Source: Ophiostoma sp. CBS 140.51 (lineage: Eukaryota > Ascomycota > Sordariomycetes > Ophiostomatales > Ophiostomataceae). Taken from it: a DNA stretch of 64,000 bases. The position numbers and the translations under genes were made by a program. Below the pieces are notes generated by a model, which had not been told where the DNA came from, did no database searches, and worked only from the letters and a program-made list of their open reading frames with translations. The stretch covers positions 1 to 64,000 of the forward strand of contig JANSLP010000140.1 in the NCBI GenBank assembly GCA_029298735.1. The letters run 5' to 3'. Positions 45,346 to 55,998 of this stretch are shown here, one piece after another; within the stretch, counting starts at the first letter, position 1, and each line of letters begins with the position of its first letter.

Positions 45346-48300
45346 ATGGCCACATCGTTGCACAACTACCCGCGCTCGCCCAACCCGTCCACACGCTCTT
45401 TCGAGCTTGACTCGTCATCTGTCGCCTCGTCGTCCGCCGCCTCGCCGCGGCTGCTGCCCGCCTTGCACGGACGGTTAAGTAACGGCAGCAGCAGCAGCAG
45501 CATCACAAGCACAAGGTCAGGATCTCTGTCCCTGTCCGACGGGCGCCCGCCGACAAGAGGCTTCACGGGCGCAATAGGAGGAGGTGCACGACCGTCTTTT
45601 GTTTCCACACTCCCGGGAACAGGATCACAACCCGTCGGCGTTCTGCCTGGCGGCGTTGCCAGCCGTCTGCCATCCTTGCACGAGCACGACCACAACCGCA
45701 GTGAACACGGCCACCAGCAGCCGCCGCACGACACGCCTTACAGCCGTCACAGCTACCCGTTGTACGGCCACGAGCACGAGCAGCACACGTACGAACACCA
45801 GCAGCAGCAACACCACCATCATCATCACCATCAGCACACCAACCACCCGCGCTCCTACTCGCACTCCCACCACTCCCATCCGTACTCGTACTCCAGTATG
45901 GGCCGCGGCGACTCGCTGCCGCCGACGGACTCGCTGGCCAGCACGCCCGGACCGGGCTACATTGCTCTGCCTCCGCTGCACCATGGCGGCGGAGGCGGAG
46001 GGGGCGGTGGAAGTGGTGCGACACAACCGCCGCCTCAGCCATCGTCAGCATCAACATCCCAGTTAATGGGAGGACCACAACAACATCCACTACCCCCGAC
46101 AGCACCTTACAACAGCAGCGCAGCAGCAGCCGCCGCCGCCGCTGCCCATCATCACCAACAACAGCAACACCACCAGCAACAGCAACAACAGCACGCCGCA
46201 AAACGCGCTTACCGCCAGCGTCGTAAAGACCCGAGTTGTGATGCCTGCCGAGAACGTAAGGTGAAATGTGACGCCACTGAAACGACCAGCTGCTCTGAGT
46301 GCTCGAATCGTCAAGTCAAATGTCAGTTCACCAAGGAAACGAACCGCCGCATGTCGTCCATCAAGCAAATGCAGGATTTGGAGCGCCAGCTCGACCGATT
46401 ACGACGCGAGAATGGCGGACTACGTCGTATTCTGCAGGAGAGCCGTACAGACAGTGGTGGTTCGTCGGCAGCAGCCGGCGGAAGTGGGTCTGTAGGGTCC
46501 GGGTCCGGAGGTGGCCCGACGCCGAAACGGGAAGGTACGGACGGGCCGGCCCGGCTGGATGCCGACACCCCCATGGCCGACCACAGCGCAATGGAAGACG
46601 ACGATTACTACGGCCACCAGCCCCGACAACTCTTGCAGCACCATCACCAACACCGTCTTCACCAACTACCGCTGTTGCCGATCCCCGACATTGGATCGAA
46701 CCCGCCACGGCGACACCGTCGGGCAGCATTCCTGCCTTCCTCGACCGCACGAAACCCGCCATCCGCTTATCCTTCTTCTTCGACGTTTTCCGGTAGCAGC
46801 GCACCGCAGCCGCTGTTCGACCTCGGACGTGCGCGGGCTAACCTACGCATCTTTGCTCTCGGACTGTGGGCACCACCAGTGACGGCACTGACACAACAAT
46901 CTCAGACGCAAACACAGCTCACGACGACAGCCGTTCCCGAACTCCCTCCACGCGATGTTGTCGAGACACTTCTGAACGCCTACTATTCGTCAGTACACAC
47001 GATGTTGCCAATGATCTACTGGCCGACCTTCCAACGACAGATTGACGAGCTTTACCGGACTGGTCCGACCCCCGAGACTCCCGCCTCTTTCATTACACTC
47101 TTCTTCTCTGTACTCGCTGTCGGTGGTCTTTTCAACACCTACTTTGTCAACGCACCGACTACGGCTGTTCATCTTGCCGAAGCTGCCCGTTCTCTAATCG
47201 ACCCCTGGACTATGACGACTTCACCAAACCCTACCATTGACGATATCCGCACGTTGCTTCTTCTCGCCATCTTTCTCAACGAGTCTAACCTTAAATCGGC
47301 GGCTTTGATTTGGCTTTCAAGCGCCGTCCGGATTGCTCAGAGCATGGGGCTGTACGTGGAGCCGGCTGACCGTAGTTTCGAGTCTGAAATGCGCCGCCGT
47401 GTGTGGTGGGCACTGTACGTCATGGATCGGGGCCTGGCTCTTGATCTGGGCAACCGTCCAGCACTGATTCAGGACGACGACTGTGATGTTCATCTGCCGA
47501 CAGATGATGGTTCGGGAGACCTAACGACTCAGCCGCAGACCATGCTGGCTGTTCTGGATGTCGTTCGTTCCTACACTGCCCTCGGCCGGCTGTTGACAGC
47601 AGCCTCATCTTCGCTTGGAGGAAATGACGGCAGCGCCCTCCCTCCCTCTTCGCCTCTATCAACGCCCTCACCGTCTTCCTCGTTTGCTGTTCTCGCAACA
47701 TCGTCTTCCTCCGGCTCCGGCTCGCACATCCCCTCGACTCACCTGGCCACATTCGATCAGCACTTTGCCGCCTGCCTCCGCGTCTTCCCGCCCGCTTGCG
47801 ATCCGGCCGCTCACCACTACGCCGATTCTCAACAGCCGACTCTCTCCCTCCAGCTTCTTAACCCGCTTGTCTACCTTTTACACGCCCGTCTCATCCTCCA
47901 CCGCCACAACTTCGCACCTTATACCAGTGGCCGTTCTGATCATCACTCTCAGAACCAGCAACAACAAGCCCGCCTTACAGCCGTCGAACAATGCACCCAC
48001 ACCGCCCTCGAGACCGCGACGCTTGTCCGCCGCACAGGACTAGCTGCAGAAGGCGAGCCAAACGAGCAGACGGTTGCTCTGGCCGCTGGTGCCACGTCCC
48101 TTTTGACGACGCACCTTCTCCGTTGTACTCTCTTTCTTTTGTTGACCGGCCACGCCGATGCCGCGGCGTCTTTGGTTCGTGCCCTTGCGTCCATTTCAGT
48201 TGTCCACCGCGAAGTGGCCATTCCTTGTGGCCGTTTCCTGGCGTTCTTCACTTCATGCTTGGCATTCAAGCGCGCCGAGTACACGGCTTATCTGGCCCGG

Positions 48301-49059
48301 GCGGCACCACAAGCTCCCCAAGGCCCATTGGGGCAGCCAGCACCCCAGCCTGTGCAGCCCAGACCTCCCCAGTCCCTGTACGATGCTCTTGTGAGAGACG
48401 AAGAGTTGCTTGTGTATGTCAGTGCAGACCTTCAGTCCTCGCCCGAGAGCTCTTGGGTTTGGGAGGGTGAGGGTGGCCCAACTGGTGCGCCTGAAGTACC
48501 AGCTGAAGCTCCTCCTGCTCCATCATCTGGCAACTCTTTGACTCGCCCTGATATCCGCATGGGCCTCTCCGACGAAGAAAGCCGCGACTGGGGCGGCTGG
48601 GACCGGCTTGAAAACCGTGTGCGCAGCCTGGCCTCTCTTGCAGGTCCGGGGCCTGCTCCCCCAGCCGCGGCTCCTACCGGACCTCCTCCAACATCCTACT
48701 CAACAACCTCGACGACCACTGGCACAACGAGCCCCGTCGCCCACTACACACACCAACCCATGTCTGCTCCTCATTCGGGACTGCCTTCCATGGCGGCCAT
48801 GCCGCCCATGTCGTCGACACTTCCTCCTCTGCTTCCTGGACCACGACCCCCGCCTCCTCCTCCACAGCAGCAACAGCAGCCTTCTCAAAGCTTTGTCATG
48901 GCGGACGCATCGAGTGGGTCAGCCGCTGCACCGCGCCGCGTGGACAGCCCTGTAGTAGGCGGGAGTGGAAGTAGTGCCGGTGGAGCTGCTGGTAGTAGTG
49001 CTGCCGGCAGTGGTAGTGCGAACAATAAGGACCGCATCAGCATTGCTAATATCATTTAG
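45346..49059 (+). CDS. Zn2Cys6 fungal transcription factor, EBR1/FOW2-like
   Basis: A single-exon protein of 1237 residues; start ATG 45346 (CACGATGGCC). The N-terminal 295 residues are low-complexity: a His-rich tract (about 155-175), a Gly run (about 225), an Ala run and a Gln run just before the zinc cluster. The binuclear cluster uses Cys298, 301, 308, 316, 319 and 326 (C-x2-C-x6-C-x7-C-x2-C-x6-C), preceded by basic RAYRQRRKDP and followed by a coiled coil (SSIKQMQDLERQLDRLRREN). The fungal-specific regulatory domain spans about 540-730 and includes MLPMIYWPTFQRQ, ALIWLSSAVRIAQSMGLY and RRRVWWALYVMDRGLAL. The C-terminus is Pro/Gly/Ser-rich. The zinc cluster and the SSIKQMQDLE segment remind me of Fusarium EBR1/FOW2, regulators of hyphal branching and virulence; that assignment is from memory and moderate. 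A very long gene-poor region lies upstream. Confidence 0.88.
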   Translation: MATSLHNYPRSPNPSTRSFELDSSSVASSSAASPRLLPALHGRLSNGSSSSSITSTRSGSLSLSDGRPPTRGFTGAIGGGARPSFVSTLPGTGSQPVGVLPGGVASRLPSLHEHDHNRSEHGHQQPPHDTPYSRHSYPLYGHEHEQHTYEHQQQQHHHHHHHQHTNHPRSYSHSHHSHPYSYSSMGRGDSLPPTDSLASTPGPGYIALPPLHHGGGGGGGGGSGATQPPPQPSSASTSQLMGGPQQHPLPPTAPYNSSAAAAAAAAAHHHQQQQHHQQQQQQHAAKRAYRQRRKDPSCDACRERKVKCDATETTSCSECSNRQVKCQFTKETNRRMSSIKQMQDLERQLDRLRRENGGLRRILQESRTDSGGSSAAAGGSGSVGSGSGGGPTPKREGTDGPARLDADTPMADHSAMEDDDYYGHQPRQLLQHHHQHRLHQLPLLPIPDIGSNPPRRHRRAAFLPSSTARNPPSAYPSSSTFSGSSAPQPLFDLGRARANLRIFALGLWAPPVTALTQQSQTQTQLTTTAVPELPPRDVVETLLNAYYSSVHTMLPMIYWPTFQRQIDELYRTGPTPETPASFITLFFSVLAVGGLFNTYFVNAPTTAVHLAEAARSLIDPWTMTTSPNPTIDDIRTLLLLAIFLNESNLKSAALIWLSSAVRIAQSMGLYVEPADRSFESEMRRRVWWALYVMDRGLALDLGNRPALIQDDDCDVHLPTDDGSGDLTTQPQTMLAVLDVVRSYTALGRLLTAASSSLGGNDGSALPPSSPLSTPSPSSSFAVLATSSSSGSGSHIPSTHLATFDQHFAACLRVFPPACDPAAHHYADSQQPTLSLQLLNPLVYLLHARLILHRHNFAPYTSGRSDHHSQNQQQQARLTAVEQCTHTALETATLVRRTGLAAEGEPNEQTVALAAGATSLLTTHLLRCTLFLLLTGHADAAASLVRALASISVVHREVAIPCGRFLAFFTSCLAFKRAEYTAYLARAAPQAPQGPLGQPAPQPVQPRPPQSLYDALVRDEELLVYVSADLQSSPESSWVWEGEGGPTGAPEVPAEAPPAPSSGNSLTRPDIRMGLSDEESRDWGGWDRLENRVRSLASLAGPGPAPPAAAPTGPPPTSYSTTSTTTGTTSPVAHYTHQPMSAPHSGLPSMAAMPPMSSTLPPLLPGPRPPPPPPQQQQQPSQSFVMADASSGSAAAPRRVDSPVVGGSGSSAGGAAGSSAAGSGSANNKDRISIANII

Positions 49060-50280
49060 GCATTGTCGTGTCGTGTGTCCTCTGTCTTATTATTTGTTTT
49101 CCTTTTTTCTTCTTCTTCTCTAATAGCGTGGCTATGTCTGTATTGCATCTTTACTCTTTTATTATTATGTTCTTTTGGGGTTACTCATGATCTCCGTCTA
49201 ATTGGAAACGGTTGGCTCTGGGTGTTTGTTATATATTTTGTTCTCTTCGTTTCTAATTTTTCTGTTTTATTATCTTTTGCCTTACGTTGCTTCCGGACTG
49301 GAGAAAAAAAAAGGTGCACGAGGGACTTATTCGTACTGTTTATTATTATTTTACTTCCTTATATTTTTCTACCTCAACTGCCGGAACGTCGTATTAGTGA
49401 CTCAAACATTGTGAAAATGCCTCCAAAATCCATAAATAAAATCCGATCACAAACACAGATGACAACAAAAAAGCCTTCACTCTCACCTTCTCACCTCTTC
49501 TGATAATGTCGGGCCAGTTTACTCAACTCTTCCGCACTATTTCGCCCACAAGCAAGATCCGCTCGGCCTTTTTTGAGATCTTTTTTTGGTAGCGTCTTGC
49601 AAGCTTTTAAGCCCCCTGAACGGCAGACGCCGAGGGCGGGCGAGGCGGACTGGACAAAGCGGGCACGGCGCCCTGAACGACAGCGCGTCCGGTGAGGGAG
49701 AAGCGTTAAAACTTGTTGTCAAAACTCGTTAAATTCACTGAAAGCTCTCGTCGTCATTGCGTAGGTCTTTCCACTGTAAAAAGACACTCTGGTTGCGCCT
49801 TCTTTATTCGGTAAGCGTCACCGAGCGGCAGGCACGGTGGAGAGAGGGAAAGCTGCAAAGGAAGGAGGCAAAGAAGGCGAGGAAGGCGCGATAGTGAATT
49901 CGACGGCGCCTTCTGGCGGACTTTTGTCGATTTTGGCAGGCACGGCCCACTTGGAGAAATGCAATAGCTGTGACGAATGGAGGAAGGAGGTAAAAGAAAA
50001 GAAGATGTTTAAAAGGAAAGGAAAAGAGAAGGCGGAAACGTTAAAAAACTCGACCGCTCCCAGCTGCGAACGACGTTTCCTCTTCTCACTTATTCTCTTC
50101 ATTACTTTTGTCCAATTCTCCTCACTGATAAGACCAACCAATCCAACATCGAGTCTCACCAACATCTCAACAGCTTCTGACATCTGACGTCGTTTTTCTT
50201 TTTCTTCTTTTCTGCACCACCGCAGAAACACTCTCCTCCACCCGTTCGCCAAACCTTTTGCCCCTCCATCTACCTCCACC
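49060..50280. other. Intergenic, adenine deaminase promoter
   Basis: T-rich 3' flank of the transcription factor, then a mixed region with a CT-rich leader (about 50,190-50,280). No gene seen. Confidence 0.4.
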
Positions 50281-51492
50281 ATGTGTCACCACACGCTGCA
50301 TCCGCTGATTGCGGCGCTGCCCAAGTGCGAACACCACATGCACGTCGAGGGCTCGCTGTCGCCCGAGCTGCTCTTTGCACTTGCCGAGCGAAACCGTATC
50401 GCCCTGCCGCCCGTGTCCGAGGACGCCGCCTTCGCGTCCGTCGAGGCTCTCTATGCCCGGTACGCCCAGTTCACGTCGCTCGACGATTTCCTGCATTACT
50501 ACTACATTGGCATGTCGGTGCTGCAAACGGCGGCTGATTTCGAGGCGCTGGCCATGGCCTACTTTAAGAAGGCGCATGCCGCCAATGTCCGCCACGCCGA
50601 GATCTTTTTCGACCCGCAGGTCCACCTGGCCCGTGGTGTGTCGTTGGCCGATGTTGTGCGTGGTTTGCGTGCTGCCAGCCGTCGTGCCACGGCCGAGCTT
50701 GGCGGCATGACGAGCTTGTTGATCCCCTGTCTGCTGCGGCATCTGCCGGTCGCCGATAGCGGGACTCTGGTCGCGCAGCTGCGCGAGGGCTACTGGGCTA
50801 ACGGTGACGAGGCTGCACAGGAGGAGGCTGTTGTCCAGGCTCTGGACGAGGCGTTTGATAAGGAGGCCGATGCCGACTCGCTTCGTGGTGCGCTTGCTGG
50901 TCTGGGTCTTTGCTCGTCGGAGCGCGATCTGCCGCCGACTCTGTGGCGTGATGTGTTCCGGGAGGCCAGACGGCACTCTATCTCGGCACCGGCTGATACT
51001 CCCCAGACGACAAAGGCCCGCCGTGGTGCTACCCGTATTACGGCCCACGCTGGTGAGGAGGGCCCCGCTGAGTACATTACCCTCGCTCTCGACCACTTGG
51101 GTGCACAGCGCATCGACCACGGCATCGCCGCCGCCACTGACAAGGACCTGATGGCCCGCCTGGCCGCCGACCAGATTATGCTGACTGTCTGCCCAATGTC
51201 CAATGTCTGCCTCAAGGCGGCAAAATCGATCGCCGACGTGCCTATCCGTACCTTCTTGGAAGCCGGCGTGCCCTTCTCCATTAACTCGGACGACCCGGCC
51301 TACTTTGGCGGCTACATCCAGGAGAACTACTGCGCTGTGCAGGAGGCACACAACCTGGCGGCTGAGGACTGGGCGACGATTACGCGCAATGCCGTGCGCG
51401 GCAGCTGGTGCGACGATAAGCGGAAGCAGGTCATTCTGAAGGAGATTGACAGCGTCATGGAGGCGTTCAAGGCAGGGACTCTCAAGGCGTAA
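50281..51492 (+). CDS. AAH1: Adenine deaminase (AAH1-type)
   Basis: A single-exon protein of 403 residues; the ATG at 50281 stands in CACCATGTG. It belongs to the adenosine/adenine deaminase superfamily and should hydrolyse adenine to hypoxanthine in purine salvage. Zinc and catalytic motifs are intact: His19 and His21 in EHHMHVEGSL, His256 and the following Glu residues in HAGEEGP, and NSDDP (335-339). The stretches HAEIFFDPQVHLARGV and LIPCLLRHLP are characteristic of the fungal adenine deaminase branch rather than adenosine deaminase. Compared with the usual family length of about 350, there is an extra Ala/Thr/Pro-rich segment of some 18-20 residues at about 232-251, directly between SSERDLPPTLW-REARR and RITAHAGEEG. 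It converges on the esterase gene with a 213-bp gap. Confidence 0.92.
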   Translation: MCHHTLHPLIAALPKCEHHMHVEGSLSPELLFALAERNRIALPPVSEDAAFASVEALYARYAQFTSLDDFLHYYYIGMSVLQTAADFEALAMAYFKKAHAANVRHAEIFFDPQVHLARGVSLADVVRGLRAASRRATAELGGMTSLLIPCLLRHLPVADSGTLVAQLREGYWANGDEAAQEEAVVQALDEAFDKEADADSLRGALAGLGLCSSERDLPPTLWRDVFREARRHSISAPADTPQTTKARRGATRITAHAGEEGPAEYITLALDHLGAQRIDHGIAAATDKDLMARLAADQIMLTVCPMSNVCLKAAKSIADVPIRTFLEAGVPFSINSDDPAYFGGYIQENYCAVQEAHNLAAEDWATITRNAVRGSWCDDKRKQVILKEIDSVMEAFKAGTLKA

Positions 51493-51705
51493 ATGAGAAT
51501 TAGAAGAATGGAAAAGTTGTGGGCGGGGTTGATTGTTTTATTATGGTTGCATTTAACATAAAGTATTTGATACACAAATGGTCGAAAGAAAAGGACCAGG
51601 TCTGGGCAGCAAGGAGCATTTTACGGAGCACGATATTTATTCAACATATAATTTAATATCATTATTTTTTACTTATGCAATCTGTTCACTAAACTATCCT
51701 GGTGT

Positions 51706-54339
51706 TTACTCCTCCGACACGCCGGTCAGACCGCCAACAATGCCCTGCATACGCCGTCCCAACAGATCATCCGAGCTCTTGAGCTTGACGAGCTCTTTGT
51801 CGCTTTTATCCCTGGCGCGCTGGCGAGCCAGAGCATTTTGCTTCTTGGACTTTGGTTTTGAGGAAGCGGCACCGTCATCGGGTGTCGTGGCTGCTGTTGA
51901 AGCGGCTGTGGATGTTGATGCTGACGACGACGGTGCGGGCGCGGCCGTCTTTGTCGTTATGAGCTGTTTCGCATGCGCCTTGGCAGCCGCAGCCGATCTC
52001 GTCGCCGCCGTCTGCGCTTCGCTGGCACTCGGTCCTGTGGCACTCGGCGCAGACGGGGCTCCTGTGGACTTGCCCTTGTTCGCCTTGGTCATGCGCATCA
52101 TCTCCAGTGGGGCCTCATCACCACTCGACTCGGTCCGTGCGGAGTGACCGCGACTATGGCCGAATGCAGACGGTGTTGTGGCAGTGGCAGTTTCTGTTGT
52201 GGTGGACTGCGTCTTGGCCGCCGCCTTCGTGTCGACGGACAGGGCTTTTGGCGTGACAGATGAGGTGGTGGGCGCTGTGGAGGTGACCTCTGGCTTCGCA
52301 GCTCTTGACATGGTCCGTTCACGCGACCGACCCGTCCCCGCTTCATCCCTTGCGCGCACTTCGTCGGCATGCCGGAACGCATCCTCGATCCAGCCGGCCG
52401 ACCGCTGGAACCATTTCCAGGCGGGCGGGTAGACGGCCGGGAACTGGAGAAAACCATGGCTAACACCCGGGATCAGAACGACCTCGGCGACTTCACGGTC
52501 GTCAAAGCCTTCGGCCAGAGCATCAGACTCGTGGTACTCGACACGGCGGCCACCGGAAGCGTAGTAGGCGGCCTTGACACGACGGAGACGGCCGGCAAAG
52601 ATGACGGTGTCATCAACCAGCGGGTCACGTTCGCCGGTCAAGAAATACGTCTTGGGGAAGTGGGCCAACAACAAGTCTGGTGCCAGGATGGGCGACAGCA
52701 GGTAGTCCTGGGAGAAATCGGGGCGGTTGTTGGGCCCAATATAAAGAATAATCATGGCGCGCATCATTTCGGGTGTGAGAACGCGGTCGTTAAAATAAGA
52801 AATGGTGGACGCGGTGGCGAGCTGTGTGCTAATGGCCTGTGGGTGGTAGGAGACGGTGGGTGCTTTGGTGTTGGTGTCGCTGCCGCTGCCGGGTGGGCTG
52901 GTGCTGGAGGTGCGGGCAGTATTCTTCTCAGAGGTGGTCTCCTCCTTCGTCTGCACTGGGGTGAGACCTAGCTCCCGCTTCAGCTCCGCCGTGGGCGTTT
53001 GCGGCCGCGAATAGGACGATACGTTGACATGCGAGTAGGCCGGCTTGGGGGTGCGGGCGCGCTTGCTCTGTGAGCGGACCAGCTCGTCGTCAGAGTCGAG
53101 GCCGTCGTCGCCCGTGGTGTCGGGGACCACTGCCTTTGTCATCCGGAGGTCCTCATCGTCCGACTCGTGCGGTGTTCCGGCAATGTCACTGTACTGCTTC
53201 TTCTTGCGCCGCAAGACGTTGCGGTTGGTAGCTCGCGTGCGGCGGTCCTGAATCAAAGCCATTTGCTCGTCAGACATCCAGTTGCCAATGTTGACGTCCA
53301 TGCAGGGGTAGGTCAAGACCAGGCCATCAGGGAGGGGCAACTTTTTGGCAGACGAAGCATCACCGCCGCCAACGCCAGAGGTGAGAGACGACTGTTGGGC
53401 CAGCATCAGAGTCATGGCCGCTGCCAGATTGCCACCGGCGCTGTCGCCCGAGACGACAACACGGGCGGGCTCCTTGGCCGCCAGGCCGATACACCGTCCA
53501 CGCGTATTGACGAGTGTTGCATAGGCGTCGTAGCACTCGTTGAGGGCATAGGGGAACGGGTACTCAGGGGCCTTTTTGTAATCCAAGCTCAGCACGGGCA
53601 GACCCGTCTTCACGGCCCACGAGAACAGGCGGTCGTCGTTGCAGCGCGGGTCCATGGCAACGAATCCGCCGCCGGGGATGTCGAGGATAACTCTATTGAT
53701 ACCCGAAGCCCTCAAATTGTCAATGGAGCCGTCATAATAGAGCCATGCCATGATGGGCTGGTCCTGGTAGTCGCTGGTACCCGGACGGGGAATCCGGACA
53801 AGGCGGGCCGGCCAACGGGAAAGACGAGGGTTGGTGAGTCCCTGGAGAAACCGGAGGTACGGTGTGGTGCCCTTGTTCCAGCTGACCCGCAAGTGTTCGA
53901 CAGTCAGGTTGCCGCGAACTTTGCGGACCTTTTCATCGGCCTTTTCGGCGGCCACCAAGTAGAACCCAGAAAAGGCGATGCTGGCAATGTCGCGCAGCCA
54001 TTTGGTCTTGATCTTCATGGCGGTCCAGAACCCGGCGTCGAGGGCGGTCAAGACCCAAGTGGCGCGGAAGAAGGTGGCGTCGTACATGTTGGTCAGAGGA
54101 TCGGGCGAGGCGAGGCCTACGAGAGTCGAGAAATTGCGGACGGCATAGAGGTAGAGCATTGTGAGCAAGACGACCTGCCATGCCGTCAGCTTCTTTGACA
54201 GGATCTTGGACAGTGGGCGAGCACCGGGTGGTCCATTCTTGTCGCCGCGGGCGAGGTATGCCGACCAAAAAGCGAGAACAGTGAGGACCTGCAGGCGGCG
54301 CGACTTGATGGACGGCCGGCCCAGCACGTGGTCGATCAT
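51706..54339 (-). CDS. Large membrane-anchored alpha/beta hydrolase, HSL-like esterase/lipase
   Basis: Single exon, 877 residues, ATG at 54339. Hydrophobic segments at about 15-30 and 52-70 (WQVVLLTMLYLYAV) suggest an N-terminal membrane anchor. The hydrolase core has an oxyanion segment DIPGGGFVAMDP (about 220), nucleophile Ser300 in GDSAGG, and a distant acid and base in GERDPLVDD and GVSHGFLQFP. The first position of the HGGG motif typical of hormone-sensitive-lipase relatives is Pro here. Between the GDSAGG half and the Asp/His half lies a disordered insertion of more than 100 residues (SDDELVRSQSKRARTP and similar), and the last 200 residues are Ala/Ser/Thr-rich and disordered. It probably hydrolyses an ester lipid at a membrane; the substrate is unknown. 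Tandem with the glutamate decarboxylase gene, which lies upstream on the same strand. Confidence 0.85.
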   Translation of the reverse strand: MIDHVLGRPSIKSRRLQVLTVLAFWSAYLARGDKNGPPGARPLSKILSKKLTAWQVVLLTMLYLYAVRNFSTLVGLASPDPLTNMYDATFFRATWVLTALDAGFWTAMKIKTKWLRDIASIAFSGFYLVAAEKADEKVRKVRGNLTVEHLRVSWNKGTTPYLRFLQGLTNPRLSRWPARLVRIPRPGTSDYQDQPIMAWLYYDGSIDNLRASGINRVILDIPGGGFVAMDPRCNDDRLFSWAVKTGLPVLSLDYKKAPEYPFPYALNECYDAYATLVNTRGRCIGLAAKEPARVVVSGDSAGGNLAAAMTLMLAQQSSLTSGVGGGDASSAKKLPLPDGLVLTYPCMDVNIGNWMSDEQMALIQDRRTRATNRNVLRRKKKQYSDIAGTPHESDDEDLRMTKAVVPDTTGDDGLDSDDELVRSQSKRARTPKPAYSHVNVSSYSRPQTPTAELKRELGLTPVQTKEETTSEKNTARTSSTSPPGSGSDTNTKAPTVSYHPQAISTQLATASTISYFNDRVLTPEMMRAMIILYIGPNNRPDFSQDYLLSPILAPDLLLAHFPKTYFLTGERDPLVDDTVIFAGRLRRVKAAYYASGGRRVEYHESDALAEGFDDREVAEVVLIPGVSHGFLQFPAVYPPAWKWFQRSAGWIEDAFRHADEVRARDEAGTGRSRERTMSRAAKPEVTSTAPTTSSVTPKALSVDTKAAAKTQSTTTETATATTPSAFGHSRGHSARTESSGDEAPLEMMRMTKANKGKSTGAPSAPSATGPSASEAQTAATRSAAAAKAHAKQLITTKTAAPAPSSSASTSTAASTAATTPDDGAASSKPKSKKQNALARQRARDKSDKELVKLKSSDDLLGRRMQGIVGGLTGVSEE

Positions 54340-55998
54340 TGTGACGGACGTTGTTGATGATAGTCAGTGGACGTTTCGATGTTGATATTGATGTCTTGCC
54401 GAAAGGGCGGCGACCCAAGCGTAAAGGCAGAATCGTAGTCCGATGTAGTGGTTGATACTGAAACTGATCGATCCCGGTATGAAATGTATGAACAAAAGAA
54501 AGTGGTCGTAATGAAATGGATGCAATGAACAAAGAAAAGGAAAATGCTAGATGCAACAATGAGGTCAGATGCAGTCAGGGGACTATGGCCCTAAACAGGA
54601 TGAAATGCAGGCAACGGACAAAGAAGTGCGAAGGAAGGAAGAGAGAAAAGGCTGTAAAAGAATAGAAATTCGTATCCCTCGCGGGCTCGTGTCGTCTTTT
54701 ACTTTTTTGTTCGTGTTTCGTGTTATGATCATTCCATTGTCCTTTGGTCGCCGTCTTTTTCTCTTCTCCTTTTTTCAATATGTTTTCCACTCCACGGTAA
54801 AATTTGGATGTCCACTCTCGTGTCTTCGGGAGAAAAAGGACTGGAAAACGAAGGGAGTCTCCTGGCTTTCCTATTATTTTTCTGTGCCCTGGTGATGTGT
54901 TCCTCTTTTTGCCTGTACCTTGGGTTGTCGTTCTGACATGTGAAATCTAAACACCACACACAAGGGGGAAGTGTGGTGTATTAGTGGCGGCAGGCTCGGC
55001 CGTTTCCCGCACGGTGTAAGACGGTGGGGCCCTTTTGGTGTAAAAGGCAAGTAAAAGCACATGCTTCACTGCGTCATGTGCGACCCTCCAAAAATACCAG
55101 TCAGAAAGCGTGAATGCCTGCTCTCCCACTGAAGTACCGCGCCCCCGTAGCGGTAGTGGGGGGCTTTCTCGCTCCCAAAAGCTCACGAATGTGGGGGAGA
55201 CGGCCCCCAAATCGCCCTTTCAAATCGCAAATCGCCGCATCAGGCATATGAAAGTCGAAGAGCGCACTGTATAAACACTGTGCTCACGCCTGACCTCCTG
55301 TCCTTACGCAGCACCCCAAAGTTCCTGGCAACGGCTGACAACGCTCTCGTTTTAAAAACAGGAACAAACTTGTCAACGGCGATTTATCAACACGATCCCG
55401 TGTCTGTGGCGACTTTCGCTTTCTAGAATGCGGGTTGAGCAACCACTGGCGGTCGATCCGACGCGGATGCAACATAAAGGCAGCGTGGGGCGCGAAATCG
55501 AGCGCGTGTCTGCTCCAAAGCTCCTTCGAGGTTGTCTCCAGCCGAGATCTGTGAACCGCGAATAGCCATCCACAGATGGCGGGAAGTATTATGCAGCAGT
55601 CCAAAAAGTCCAAGATTACAACCAATGATTTTAATATTCGTTCTTCGCTAGCCGAAACAAAAGAAGAAAAGAATCAACGCAAAAGATAAAAAGTTAGAAG
55701 AAAGCAAAGTAAAACGCAGTCAACAAATCCAAATCTCACACCCTTTTTGACAGGCGGTTCCCAAAACCCAACCGTATCCTTTCTTTCCGCCGCCTGTCTC
55801 CCTCCCTTTTATCCCTATCCCACCACCAATGTTTCCATCCTTTGTGGATGCTGTTGTTGGTGAGGATGTCGATGTGGATGCCGTGGACGCCGTGGCAGAG
55901 TCGTAGAGTTGTTCGTATTCGTCGTCGTCGTCGAAGAGCTGGAGGTAGCGCTGGCGCTTCCGCTGTTGGAGCTCGAGCCGGTACTGGCAGCTGCCAGA
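54340..55998. other. Intergenic between esterase 5' end and glutamate decarboxylase 3' end
   Basis: 1.66 kb. The part next to 54,340-54,560 serves as promoter of the esterase gene. 55,740-55,998 is open in two minus-strand frames with Ser/Thr/Gln/His-rich translations, but I read it as 3' untranslated sequence of glutamate decarboxylase. No other gene seen. Confidence 0.4.
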
